Assembly: GCF_000746085.1 (NCBI RefSeq)
Contig: NZ_JQKO01000014.1
Coordinates: 1-64,000 of the forward strand
From: Methylocapsa aurea
Lineage (GTDB): Bacteria; Pseudomonadota; Alphaproteobacteria; Rhizobiales; Beijerinckiaceae
DNA: 64,000 bases
Direction of reading: 5' to 3'
A program made the position numbers and the translations under genes. Positions 9,404 through 17,461 of the stretch are shown here, one piece after another (within the stretch, counting starts at the first letter, position 1; the number at the start of each line of letters is the position of its first letter). Under the pieces are notes generated by a model. That model did not search any database and had not been told where the DNA came from. It saw nothing but the letters and a program-made list of their open reading frames with translations.

Positions 9404-10927
9404 CTACGCGCCGCTGCTCGCGAAAGCGGCGAGTTTCGCCCGCTGCGCCGCCAGGGGCTGGGTTTGGCGTGGCGAGGCCTCGTTAATCCGGAATTTTGTC
9501 ACCAGTCGCGACAATTCTCCGGTCTCGGCTTGGAGGGAATGAATCGCCGCCGTCGCCTGTTCGACCATAGCTGCGTTTTGCTGGGTCAACTGATCCATCT
9601 GGTTGACCGCGACATTCACTTCGGAGAGGCTGCTGGACTGCTCCTTGGCGGATGCTGCGATTTCAGCAACCAAGTGGTCGACGCCGCCGACGCGATCGAT
9701 GATCCGTTGCAGCGATGCGCCGGTCTGGCTGACGAGATTGACGCCGACCCCGACCTCGGCCGAGCTCGCGGCGATCAATGTCTTGATTTCCCTGGCCGCC
9801 TCGGCCGAGCGTTGCGCGAGCGCGCGGACTTCCTGCGCAACTACGGCGAAACCCCGCCCGGCGTCGCCGGCGCGGGCGGCCTCGACGCCGGCGTTAAGCG
9901 CCAGCAGATTGGTCTGAAAGGCGATCTCGTCGATAACGCCGATGATCTTCGAGATTTGCCGCGAGGAGGCTTCGATCTCGCCCATCGCCGAGACGGCTTG
10001 CTTGACGACGTCGCCGGACTCCTGGGCGTCAACTTTCATGGTCGCGACGACCGTGGCGGCTTCCCCGGCCCCATGCGCGGTCTGCTTCACGCTGGCCGTC
10101 AATTGCTCGAGTGCCGCCGCGGTCTGCTCGAGGTTTGCCGCCTGCCGTTCGGTGCGCCGCGATAGATCATCGGAGCCCTGGGCGAGCTCTTCCGCTCCCG
10201 TCGCGATGGCCTGCGTCGCCTGCGTTACGGCGGCCATGGCTTGCTGCAATCTGTCGACCGCCGCGTTGAAATCGGTCTTGAGTTGCGGCAGGGACAGGGC
10301 GGCGTCGATGCGAGACACGAGATCGCCGGAGGCGAGGCGTTCGAGCGATCTCGCCATGATCTCGATCGCCTCGGCGGTCTTGCGCTCGGCGTCCTGCCGC
10401 GCCGTTTCGGCGGTCCGCCGCTGCTCCTCGATGGTTTCGAGATAGATTGAGAGGGCGTAGTCAATGTCCAGCATGACTGCTTTCAACAACGCCGACAGGG
10501 CCTCCGCCATGCCTTCCGCGCCGCCCTTCGATCTTTGCAGCAGGCTTGGCCAATGGTCCTTGACCAAAACGTGGATGAGTTGCTCGGTTATCAGGGCATA
10601 GCCGCCGATATGCCAGCGCGGCTCCAGCCCCAAGCGGGCGTGGGCCTGGCCGATTCCCCGGACGGCGCGGACGTAGCTGTCGCCGAACTCGGCGGAGCTG
10701 ATGATCTCCCAATGTTGTTCCTGGCGGCTCTTGGCGCCGGACATGTGCTGTTCATCGCGGAAGAAACGGCGGGTCTCCGGGGTTTTGCGCACCTTGTCAT
10801 AAAACGTCGCCAGCGCCGGGCCGATCGCCTTGCCGATGAGAGGCTTCAGCTCCAGCAGCGCCGATCGCGCGCGATCGTCAAAGCCAATGAACTCCAGCCG
10901 TTGTTGCAAAGGATCATGTGCGCTCAT
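9404..10927 (-). CDS. Globin-coupled methyl-accepting chemotaxis protein (aerotaxis receptor type)
   Basis: A soluble chemoreceptor of about 507 residues with no membrane segment. Residues ~1-160 form a protoglobin sensor domain: the pattern IGQAHARLGLEPRWHIGGY (92-110) matches the proximal-heme region of HemAT-type sensors, with His96 as heme ligand. A coiled coil and HAMP-like region (~185-240, LASGDLVSRID) follow, then an MCP signalling domain with the conserved hairpin tip EIAFQTNLLALNAGVEAARAG and AVVAQEVRALAQRS. Such proteins bind O2 and steer flagella through CheA/CheW, which are not in this window. The ATG at 10927 is used; an ATG at 10960 would add 11 residues. Confidence 0.9.
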   Translation of the reverse strand: MSAHDPLQQRLEFIGFDDRARSALLELKPLIGKAIGPALATFYDKVRKTPETRRFFRDEQHMSGAKSRQEQHWEIISSAEFGDSYVRAVRGIGQAHARLGLEPRWHIGGYALITEQLIHVLVKDHWPSLLQRSKGGAEGMAEALSALLKAVMLDIDYALSIYLETIEEQRRTAETARQDAERKTAEAIEIMARSLERLASGDLVSRIDAALSLPQLKTDFNAAVDRLQQAMAAVTQATQAIATGAEELAQGSDDLSRRTERQAANLEQTAAALEQLTASVKQTAHGAGEAATVVATMKVDAQESGDVVKQAVSAMGEIEASSRQISKIIGVIDEIAFQTNLLALNAGVEAARAGDAGRGFAVVAQEVRALAQRSAEAAREIKTLIAASSAEVGVGVNLVSQTGASLQRIIDRVGGVDHLVAEIAASAKEQSSSLSEVNVAVNQMDQLTQQNAAMVEQATAAIHSLQAETGELSRLVTKFRINEASPRQTQPLAAQRAKLAAFASSGA

Positions 10928-11061
10928 TTTTTTGCCCGTAAGTGATGACAATTTCGCCATTGTCGTGACCCGGCCACCATTGAGCGGCGAAGATTGCGCC
11001 GGGCTTTCCTGGGCATATGCCTTGGGCGGCAATTCGCGGGAGGTTGCGTCCAGGGCGGAAG

Positions 11062-13092
11062 TCAGCCGAAAGCCGCGTCGAGGGAAGACAGCGACAGGCC
11101 TGGATGGAAAAAAGGATCGTCGCGCAGGGCTCCGAACCAGCGCGCCTGGAACCAGGCTCGCTGCGGCGAATCGGCCCTCCCATGCTGGAGCGCGTCGCGC
11201 CGGTCCGGTCCGGCGTGAAGAAGGCGGACCTTGGGATCGATCCGCGCCGTCCACCCTCTTTCCGCGAGCTTCAGGCAAAGGTCGCTGTCATTGTGCTCGA
11301 CCGGTAGATGCTCTGCGTCGAAGCCGCCGACGAGCATGAACTTTCGTCGCGCCACGGCGAGACAGGCTTTGGAGACGCCGGAAACCTCGTGCGCGGCCTC
11401 GTTTCGGGAGAGCCAGCCAGGCGACCCCGCCGCGGCGCCGGCGCCAAAAGGCCTCGCATCGCCGCCAATGCCGAGCGCGAGGCCCGCGTCGAAAATCCGC
11501 CGGCCGCGATCGAGGATCAGAGCGCCGACTGCGCCGGCGTCGGGCGAGAGCGCGTGCGCCACGAGACGGTCAAGCCAATCCGGGGCGAGAATTTCCGTGG
11601 CCTCACTCAGGAACACCAGGACATCCGCCTTGCGCCGCGCCGCCGCGGCATTGCAGAGAGACGAGTGATTGAAAGGTCCGGGGCAGCGCAGAACGCTGAC
11701 GATCCGATCGCCCCGGAACGCCTTGAACAATTGCTGCGCCTCCGGCTCGACGCTGCCGTTGTCGACGATGATGATCGAGAAATTGTTGAAGGAGGTTGTG
11801 GAAAAAATGCTTGCGAGGCAGCGGCTGAGCAAGAGCGCCTGATCGCGCGTTGGAATGATGATCAGGGCGGCGGGATTGCCGGCCAGAGCGATCGCGGCGG
11901 GCGATGGCTCCGGGGGCGGCGGTCCGGCGTCAGGCCAGGGCGCGGCGCGGGTCAGCAGAACGCGCCGAAGGCTATGCACTTTGTCCGGGGCGAAGCGCGC
12001 CGCGGCATTGCGCGGGATCTCGGCGCTTGCGACGAAGGCGGCGGCCTCGGCGTCGGTCCAATCGACCAGAATTTCCCGGCGCAGAAAGGCGGCGTGGCCA
12101 AGATAGGGGCGATTGGTTTGCAGGAGCGGACTCCAACCCGGCTTCAGCACCGGAACGCGTTTTCGTCCGGCGCCATGAACGTCTTCGTCGCCGTAAAAAA
12201 CCTGGGTCTCCGGCGATCGCGCGGCGGCTTCGGCGACGGCGGCCAGAGCGTAGGGATAGGGCGCGTCCCCGGCCTGGATCGCGCCAATGAAGGAATTGCC
12301 CGGCAGCGCACGCAGCATCGCGGCGGCGCTTTCACGCGGAAGGCGGCCAATGCGCGGATCCGCCGGAAGATCGTCGAGATCATTGCCGCCGGCCAGATGC
12401 AGGCGCCAGTGGGGATAGGCCTGAGCGCGCAAGGCCGCGATCGTCGCCGCGAGCTCGTCCAAATTGGCGGTCGCGGCGTCGACCACGAGATGGATTTTCG
12501 CCGCTATCGTCCAGTCGGAGCGGGGCGCGTCGATCCCTGCAATGTCGATCGGACGCGCCCGCGCCCTCTGCCAGGCCTGATAGGATGCAAACGGCGTGAA
12601 CCCGATCGCCCGCTCGAGATGGACGTCCGATTCAAGCGGCGTTCCGATGCGGCCGGCGAGGACGGCCCGAAGCGTTGCGCGTGGGCGCCGCCGCAGCCCC
12701 TTGGCGGCCAGCGCGCCGAAGGAGACTCGCGAGACCGATTCGAGATCGAAATCGAATCGGCCCGGCCGATTGGTCGGGCTGACGCTGATCCGAACCGTTT
12801 CAGTCGGGATGCGTCCGGTCCAGATCGCGGCTCCGGCGATGGGTCCGGGCGCGATCTGATCGCGCCAATTGCCATCCGAGGTCCAGAACCGGAAAACCGG
12901 CCGCGCCGGCTCGTCCCAAAGGCTCAAGCGATAAACGAATTTGACGATTTTGCCTGGCTGGAGCGCGGCGTGCGGCTCTATCCGAAGCCAGGGTTCGGTC
13001 GATGTCGCGACGAAACGGCCGTCGCGCCTTTCCACGCCAGCTTCAGGCGAGAGCGTAAGACCCGTCGTGTTCACGATGCCTCCAAGCATCAA
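11062..13092 (-). CDS. Two-domain family 2 glycosyltransferase
   Basis: A 676-residue cytoplasmic protein. The N-terminal ~150 residues form a beta-rich domain of unknown role. The middle contains a GT2-like domain with YGDEDVHGAG, the DED motif seen in two-domain O-antigen/rhamnan glycosyltransferases. The C-terminal third is a canonical GT-A fold opening IIIPTRDQALLLSRCLASI, with IIIVDNGS and a conserved GGFDAEHLPVEHNDSDLCLKL acceptor region. It probably adds sugars to a surface polysaccharide or protein, but the acceptor is unknown. It lies 134 bp upstream of the chemoreceptor on the same strand, and no other polysaccharide genes are nearby. Confidence 0.8.
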   Translation of the reverse strand: MMLGGIVNTTGLTLSPEAGVERRDGRFVATSTEPWLRIEPHAALQPGKIVKFVYRLSLWDEPARPVFRFWTSDGNWRDQIAPGPIAGAAIWTGRIPTETVRISVSPTNRPGRFDFDLESVSRVSFGALAAKGLRRRPRATLRAVLAGRIGTPLESDVHLERAIGFTPFASYQAWQRARARPIDIAGIDAPRSDWTIAAKIHLVVDAATANLDELAATIAALRAQAYPHWRLHLAGGNDLDDLPADPRIGRLPRESAAAMLRALPGNSFIGAIQAGDAPYPYALAAVAEAAARSPETQVFYGDEDVHGAGRKRVPVLKPGWSPLLQTNRPYLGHAAFLRREILVDWTDAEAAAFVASAEIPRNAAARFAPDKVHSLRRVLLTRAAPWPDAGPPPPEPSPAAIALAGNPAALIIIPTRDQALLLSRCLASIFSTTSFNNFSIIIVDNGSVEPEAQQLFKAFRGDRIVSVLRCPGPFNHSSLCNAAAARRKADVLVFLSEATEILAPDWLDRLVAHALSPDAGAVGALILDRGRRIFDAGLALGIGGDARPFGAGAAAGSPGWLSRNEAAHEVSGVSKACLAVARRKFMLVGGFDAEHLPVEHNDSDLCLKLAERGWTARIDPKVRLLHAGPDRRDALQHGRADSPQRAWFQARWFGALRDDPFFHPGLSLSSLDAAFG

Positions 13093-13537
13093 AAGGCAAG
13101 CAAAATAGGGACCGGCGGGCGAGCCCGGCCGTAGCCTTGCGTCAATTGCGGCTTGGCGTCGATCCTTGGTTTCGATCCTGGAAATAGATCAAGTCGCCGC
13201 ATTCTCGGCCGAGAAAATGATCCTGGCGGCGTTTCTTGCGGCGAATCGAACCCGGAAAGCAGGCGTCATGTCTATTTTGTCGCAGCATTGGCCATTGCGC
13301 CAGCCTCCACTTGCTGAAAAATGCGTTACTTATGTTTATTGGCGCGAGAACAGATGGATGCGGGCGCCGTTCTTAAGTTGAAGGCTAATGAATGGGCGCT
13401 CCTGTGCAAACAAGTCCGATTCGGCCTACCCCGATGCGCGGCCTTTGCGTCGGCGCTCGGGCGCGCCAGGGGTCGTCGCGGTCAGATGCGACACAGGGGA
13501 TCGCGCGGCGCCGGTTGATCGGAGCCAGAGACCTGCC
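13093..13537. other. Intergenic region, probable divergent promoter zone
   Basis: About 445 bp separates the minus-strand glycosyltransferase from the plus-strand membrane protein. It includes a locally AT-rich patch around 13310-13350 (AAAAATGCGTTACTTATGTTT). A 71-codon frame inside it has no recognisable features. I see no repeat or RNA gene. Confidence 0.5.
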
Positions 13538-14035
13538 ATGAATGGGCTACGCCGGGCGATTGTCCTGCTTTTTGGCGCGGCGATCGCGATTGCGGCCGGA
13601 CTCATAGTCTTTCCAATGGCGGCGCTTGTTGACCCGGTGACGCGGGAGGCGGGCTATGCCTTGGCCGAATTCACCTTTTTTGCGTTCACCCGATCCCAGA
13701 TCGATGGGCTGTCCATGGGCGAGGAGGAGGGACTTTTCCATTTTGTCTGGGCGGCGGTCATGGCGATCTGCGTCGCGCCCGTGGTCTTCGCCGCCTTGAT
13801 CGGCGAGATCGCCCGGGTGCGATCTTTTCTTTGGTATGCGGGCGCGACAGGCTTTATCGCGGCTTGCGCGCCCTGGGTCATCCGAGCGGCGTTTCACACC
13901 CAAAGGGCGACGAGCGCCAGCCCCGACGAATTGCGCTTCGCCATTGTTTTTTTCTTCACGGGAATTGTGTCAGGCGCCGTTTTTTGGTTCATCGCCGGAA
14001 ACTCCGGCCATGAGGCCAACTCGGCGCCGAACTGA
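13538..14035 (+). CDS. Uncharacterised four-helix inner-membrane protein
   Basis: A 165-residue protein with about four hydrophobic segments (IVLLFGAAIAIAAGLIVFPM; FVWAAVMAICVAPVVFAALIG; LWYAGATGFIAACAPWVI; FAIVFFFTGIVSGAVFWFIAG). The start at 13538 is set by GGAG 14 nt upstream and by the hydrophobic N-terminus; the frame is open further upstream to 13388 but reads as random sequence there. The layout resembles small alphaproteobacterial membrane proteins of unknown function, and I do not recognise a named family. Its stop is followed after 2 nt by repeat copy B1. Confidence 0.75.
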   Translation: MNGLRRAIVLLFGAAIAIAAGLIVFPMAALVDPVTREAGYALAEFTFFAFTRSQIDGLSMGEEEGLFHFVWAAVMAICVAPVVFAALIGEIARVRSFLWYAGATGFIAACAPWVIRAAFHTQRATSASPDELRFAIVFFFTGIVSGAVFWFIAGNSGHEANSAPN

Positions 14036-14037
14036 CT

Positions 14038-14097
14038 TAGAGCATGATGCCGAAAGGTGGAAACCGGTTTTCGGACGACATCATGCTCCGCCTCTAA
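14038..14097. repeat. Dispersed palindromic repeat, family B copy 1
   Basis: TTAGAGCATGATGCCGAAAGG...CATCATGCTC...CTCTAA. The outer GAGCATGATG/CATCATGCTC arms pair. The reverse complement of the core (CCGAAAACCGGTTT) recurs at 26449-26502 upstream of flgB. Confidence 0.8.
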
Positions 14098-14212
14098 GGC
14101 TTGCGCCGCGCAAAATCTGCAAGATTTCTACGCAGAAGACCGGTTGCGGCGAGCCGACCGTCGCACTATGGTCCAGCCGCCGCGGACGACAGCCTTTGAA
14201 TCGAGCGGCTTT

Positions 14213-14287
14213 TGGGGCGTAGCCAAGTGGTAAGGCAGCGGATTTTGATTCCGCCATCCGGAGGTTCGAATCCTCCCGCCCCAGCCA
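14213..14287 (+). tRNA. tRNA-Gln (anticodon TTG)
   Basis: A complete cloverleaf: acceptor TGGGGCG/CGCCCCA, D-arm GCC...GGC, anticodon arm GCGGA-TTTTGAT-TCCGC giving anticodon TTG, T-arm GGAGG-TTCGAAT-CCTCC, discriminator G and encoded CCA. A run of seven T residues follows shortly after and may terminate transcription. Confidence 0.96.
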
Positions 14288-14556
14288 ATGATTTTTTTGC
14301 TTTGGCGCTGCAAGAGTGGGCTTGTGCGGGCTCGCGAGACGCAGAGCGCGCCGCGTGCGGAGCCAAAAGACGCGCAACACTCAACCCGAGCTTTCCGGCC
14401 GTGGCGGCACAGCGCTTGCTGGCGAATATTCAGCGCAACGTTACATTAAGATGACGGGCGCTGAATGGAGACATGCCGGAGTTTGGCGGCCGAGAGATTT
14501 ACCCCTGCGCCACCAAATCCACTCGCTGTGCGTTACAGGGTGCGGAGGTAAAGGCA

Positions 14557-14856
14557 ATGATCGAACCGAAAAAAATCGAGACCAACAAAGTCTCTGAAGA
14601 CTTTATCAAGCAACTCGCCGGTTACGGCCTCGCGACAGCGGAAATTCTCTACCGACTGCCCGATCATCCGCGCTTTCTGCAAACTTACGTCTGGCAAGAT
14701 TATGATATCGCGCCGGATTTCCCAACCCTGATCAAATTCTTGACTTTCTGGACGGAAAAGCTGGAGGGCCCGCTCCACAGCGTGCGGGTTGGGCATTCAA
14801 AGCTCATCAAGCCGGCGGAGATCAGAACGCTCGACGGCGAGTTCCGGCTGCACTGA
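14557..14856 (+). CDS. usg: Usg family protein
   Basis: A 99-residue protein of the Usg family, first noticed as an unknown gene near tryptophan operons and widespread in alphaproteobacteria; its function is not known. Family hallmarks are the block GYGLATAEILYRLPDHP (residues ~22-38), the LQTYVWQDYDIAPDFP stretch (~42-57) and GPLHSVRVGHSKLIKPAE near the C-terminus. The ATG at 14557 has GGAGGT 9 nt upstream; the open frame to 14473 is not part of the family. No trp gene is nearby. Repeat copy A2 begins one base after its stop. Confidence 0.9.
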   Translation: MIEPKKIETNKVSEDFIKQLAGYGLATAEILYRLPDHPRFLQTYVWQDYDIAPDFPTLIKFLTFWTEKLEGPLHSVRVGHSKLIKPAEIRTLDGEFRLH

Positions 14857-14857
14857 C

Positions 14858-14963
14858 CTAGAGCGCTTTCAGTTTCGGCGGACTCAGAAAGCAGCTCTAG
14901 GTCTTTGTTTTATCGCATTTTCTTAACGCGAATCGGCATCCACTTCGCTCGAAAATGCTCTAA
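14858..14963. repeat. Dispersed 106-bp palindromic repeat, family A copy 2 (inverted)
   Basis: Reverse-complement copy of the element at 6092-6197 and 17073-17178, with only scattered substitutions. It fills the whole space between usg and radC. Its right end (GCTCTAA) overlaps the last codons of radC, whose TAG stop (complement of 14960-14962) is supplied by the repeat. Confidence 0.9.
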
Positions 14964-15670
14964 ATCAGCCGCAAGCCCTTCAAGCTGGCGTGGCCATGCT
15001 TGCCGATGATCAGGTGATCATGGACGGCGACTTTGAGCGGCTTGCCCACCGCGATGATCTGATGGGTGAGGTGAATGTCCTCGGTCGAAGGCTCCGGATC
15101 GCCTGAAGGGTGATTGTGCACCAGGATGATCGCCGAGGCGCTGAGTTCGAGCGCCCGGCGCATGATCTCGCGCGGGTATACGGGAGCGTGGTCGATCGTG
15201 CCGACGCCTTGAACCTCGTCGGCGATCAGATGATTCTTCTTGTCGAGAAAGAGAATCCGGAATTCCTCCCGGTCGAGGAAGGCCATCGCGGTGCGGCAAT
15301 AGTCGACCACCGCGGAAAAACTTGACAGGGAGGGCCGGTTCTCGATCGAGGATTTGGCGAGGCGCCGCGCGGCCGCCTCGATGATCTTCAGTTCGCCGAT
15401 GGCGGCGTCGCCAAGTCCGTCGATTTCGCTCAATCGTTCGGGCCGCGCCGACACAACCTCGGCGAAGGATCCGAAACGCGCGAGAAGCGCCTTGGCGAGC
15501 GGCTTGACGTCGCGCCGGGGCATGGCCCGAAAGAGGATCAGTTCTAGCAGTTCATATTCCGCGAGCGCGTCGGCGCCGCCCTTGCGGAAGCGTTCGCGCA
15601 GCCGCTCGCGATGGCCGAGATAATGCGGCGCATCGCTCGCGGGAGCAAGGCCGCCTTGCGCCTTCGTCAT
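14960..15670 (-). CDS. radC: RadC family JAB/MPN-domain protein
   Basis: A 236-residue member of the RadC family. An N-terminal helix-hairpin-helix region ([20 protein letters not shown]... [10 protein letters not shown]) precedes a C-terminal JAB1/MPN metalloprotease-like fold with the zinc motif [14 protein letters not shown] (His-x-His-Pro...Asp). The cellular role of RadC is unsettled; early claims of a DNA-repair function in E. coli were withdrawn. It begins 3 nt after the map stop, so the two form an operon. Its stop codon lies within repeat copy A2, so the repeat fixes the exact C-terminus. Confidence 0.93.
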   Translation of the reverse strand: MTKAQGGLAPASDAPHYLGHRERLRERFRKGGADALAEYELLELILFRAMPRRDVKPLAKALLARFGSFAEVVSARPERLSEIDGLGDAAIGELKIIEAAARRLAKSSIENRPSLSSFSAVVDYCRTAMAFLDREEFRILFLDKKNHLIADEVQGVGTIDHAPVYPREIMRRALELSASAIILVHNHPSGDPEPSTEDIHLTHQIIAVGKPLKVAVHDHLIIGKHGHASLKGLRLI

Positions 15671-15673
15671 GCG

Positions 15674-16507
15674 CTAGGCCGCTGGGGTCTCGTAGGGAGG
15701 GTGATGCAGGCCCTTAGGCGACAGCGTGAAAATCTCGCAGCCGGTTTCGGTGACGCCGATCGAATGCTCAAATTGCGCCGACAGGGAGCGGTCCCGCGTG
15801 ACGGCGGTCCAGCCATCGGACAGGATTTTGACTTGTGGTCGGCCAAGATTGATCATCGGCTCGATGGTAAAGAACATGCCGGCCTTGAGCATCACGCCTT
15901 CGCCGCGCCGGCCGTAATGGAGGATATTGGGTTCGTCGTGAAACAGGCGGCCGAGCCCATGGCCGCAGAAGTCGCGCACCACGGAGCAGCGCTCGGATTC
16001 GGCGAATTCCTGGATCGCGGCGCCGATATCGCCCGTCGTGGCGCCGGGGCGCACCACCGCCATGCCGCGCATCAGTGCTTCATAGGTCACCTCGATGAGG
16101 CGCTGCGCCCGGCGGGAGACGTCGCCGACAAGATACATCCGGCTGGAATCGCCATGCCAACCGTCCAGGATGAAGGTCACATCGATGTTGACGATGTCGC
16201 CGTCCTTGAGCGGCTTGCGGTCAGGCATTCCATGGCAGACGACGTGGTTGACCGAGGTGCAGATCGATTTGCGGTAGCCGCGATAGTCGAGCGGCGCAGG
16301 GTAGGCGCCATGCGCCAGCGCGAAATCGAAGACCAGCGAATCGAGCGCCTCGGTCGTCACGCCCGGGCGCACATGTTCGGTCATGAGATCGAGCGCCTGC
16401 GCCGCGAGAAGCCCGGCGCGGCGCATTCCGGCGAAGGCCTCCTCGCCGTGCAATTTGATATGGCCCGGCTTGCGGCCCGCAACTTCAATAGCGTCAACAA
16501 AGGTCAT
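15674..16507 (-). CDS. map: Methionine aminopeptidase type I
   Basis: Removes the initiator methionine from nascent proteins in the cytoplasm. The 277-residue protein has the pita-bread fold, with all five metal ligands recognisable: Asp in NIDVTFILDGWHGDSS (both Asp positions), His in GHGLGRLFHDEP, Glu in FFTIEPM and Glu in SAQFEHSIGVT. The substrate-binding VNHVVCHGMPD loop is present. A C-terminal tail (SPKGLHHPPYETPAA) is short. It is the first gene of a map-radC pair. Confidence 0.95.
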   Translation of the reverse strand: MTFVDAIEVAGRKPGHIKLHGEEAFAGMRRAGLLAAQALDLMTEHVRPGVTTEALDSLVFDFALAHGAYPAPLDYRGYRKSICTSVNHVVCHGMPDRKPLKDGDIVNIDVTFILDGWHGDSSRMYLVGDVSRRAQRLIEVTYEALMRGMAVVRPGATTGDIGAAIQEFAESERCSVVRDFCGHGLGRLFHDEPNILHYGRRGEGVMLKAGMFFTIEPMINLGRPQVKILSDGWTAVTRDRSLSAQFEHSIGVTETGCEIFTLSPKGLHHPPYETPAA

Positions 16508-16674
16508 GGGTCTCGTCCCAGAGGCGGCTCGCCGATTGGTCCTATCCGTATGACCTCAATTTAAGCTATTGTCGCTCCGAAGCAAGGTTGCTCAGGCTGG
16601 GATGCCGGCGCCTGAACCATTGCGCTGGCCCAACCGGACGGCAAAGGCGCGCTTCGGCGCGCCTCGCGCAAACC

Positions 16675-16989
16675 TCACAGAGCCACGTAGACGAATTTGT
16701 CCTTCTTCAAATTTGGATAATTCTCCCGCAGGGCCTTGCCGATCTTGCCGACGAGCTCCTTGTCGCCCGCGGCCGACGGCCCAACGAAATCGGTCCCCTG
16801 GCTCCAGGTCTCGAGATAGCAATGCAAACCCTCGTCGTAATCGGCGCCCGTTGGATTGGCGGTCTTGTCTTGCAACGAGGCGACGCCGTCCTTGCTGACT
16901 TCCAGACGCCAATCCCTGTCGTCATTCACCGAGGCGATCAGTTTGGCGAGATCCGCCTCCGACCATTCCCCCTTCAGGTCCAACGTCAT
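16675..16989 (-). CDS. Small conserved-looking protein of unknown function (104 aa)
   Basis: An acidic soluble protein of 104 residues beginning MTLDLKGEWSEADLAKLIASV and ending KKDKFVYVAL. It is predicted to be alpha/beta, with one Cys (LHCYLETW) and no signal peptide. Composition and codon use look like a real gene, but I do not recognise a family. It lies between map and hom on the minus strand, with spacers of about 170 bp and 85 bp, so it is probably monocistronic. Confidence 0.7.
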   Translation of the reverse strand: MTLDLKGEWSEADLAKLIASVNDDRDWRLEVSKDGVASLQDKTANPTGADYDEGLHCYLETWSQGTDFVGPSAAGDKELVGKIGKALRENYPNLKKDKFVYVAL

Positions 16990-17072
16990 GTCTTCAATCC
17001 TTTGCTCAGGCTTCGCCGGCGCCCGCGTCGCCGCCGCTCTAACGAGCTCTCTTTATGCAAAGCCCATGCAAA

Positions 17073-17178
17073 CTAGAGCATTTTCAGGCGAAGTGGATAC
17101 CGGTTCGCGTTAAGAAAATGTGACAAAACAAAGACCTAGAGCTGCTTTCTGATCCCGCCGAAACTGAAGGCGCTCTAG
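17073..17178. repeat. Dispersed 106-bp palindromic repeat, family A copy 3
   Basis: Same orientation and length as 6092-6197 with about eight differences. Starts CTAGAGCATTTTCAGGCGAAG and ends GGCGCTCTAG. It lies in the spacer upstream of both the 104-residue unknown gene (minus) and hom (plus). Confidence 0.9.
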
Positions 17179-17461
17179 AGGCGACGCCGGATGCGGACAA
17201 AAGCGGCCGGGAGTCGGCCGGCTTCTTGATCGGCCGGGACAAATAGGGCAAAACCGCGCCCATCCGGGAACCCGATTTTGACTTTGTGACGATTCGGGTC
17301 CCGCATTGTCTTTGCTTGCCGCTTCCACACCGACAGAAAGCGGAATAATTGGAGCTCGCGCTGGCCGAAAGAAGGCCGATTCGAAAAAGCACGTCGCCTT
17401 TTTCGATACCTGCTCTAATCTGGCCGGCCATTTCTCCTCCAGCTGTCTGGCGTTGTCATCC

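Noticed and set aside
11308-13134. A 608-codon plus-strand frame opposite the glycosyltransferase
   Set aside because: Arg/Gly-rich shadow of a GC-rich gene; the minus-strand frame has recognisable GT2 motifs.
14081-14380. Minus-strand frame containing GREDSNLRMAESKSAALPLGYAP
   Set aside because: This is the well-known false protein produced by reading a tRNA gene antisense; it overlaps tRNA-Gln.
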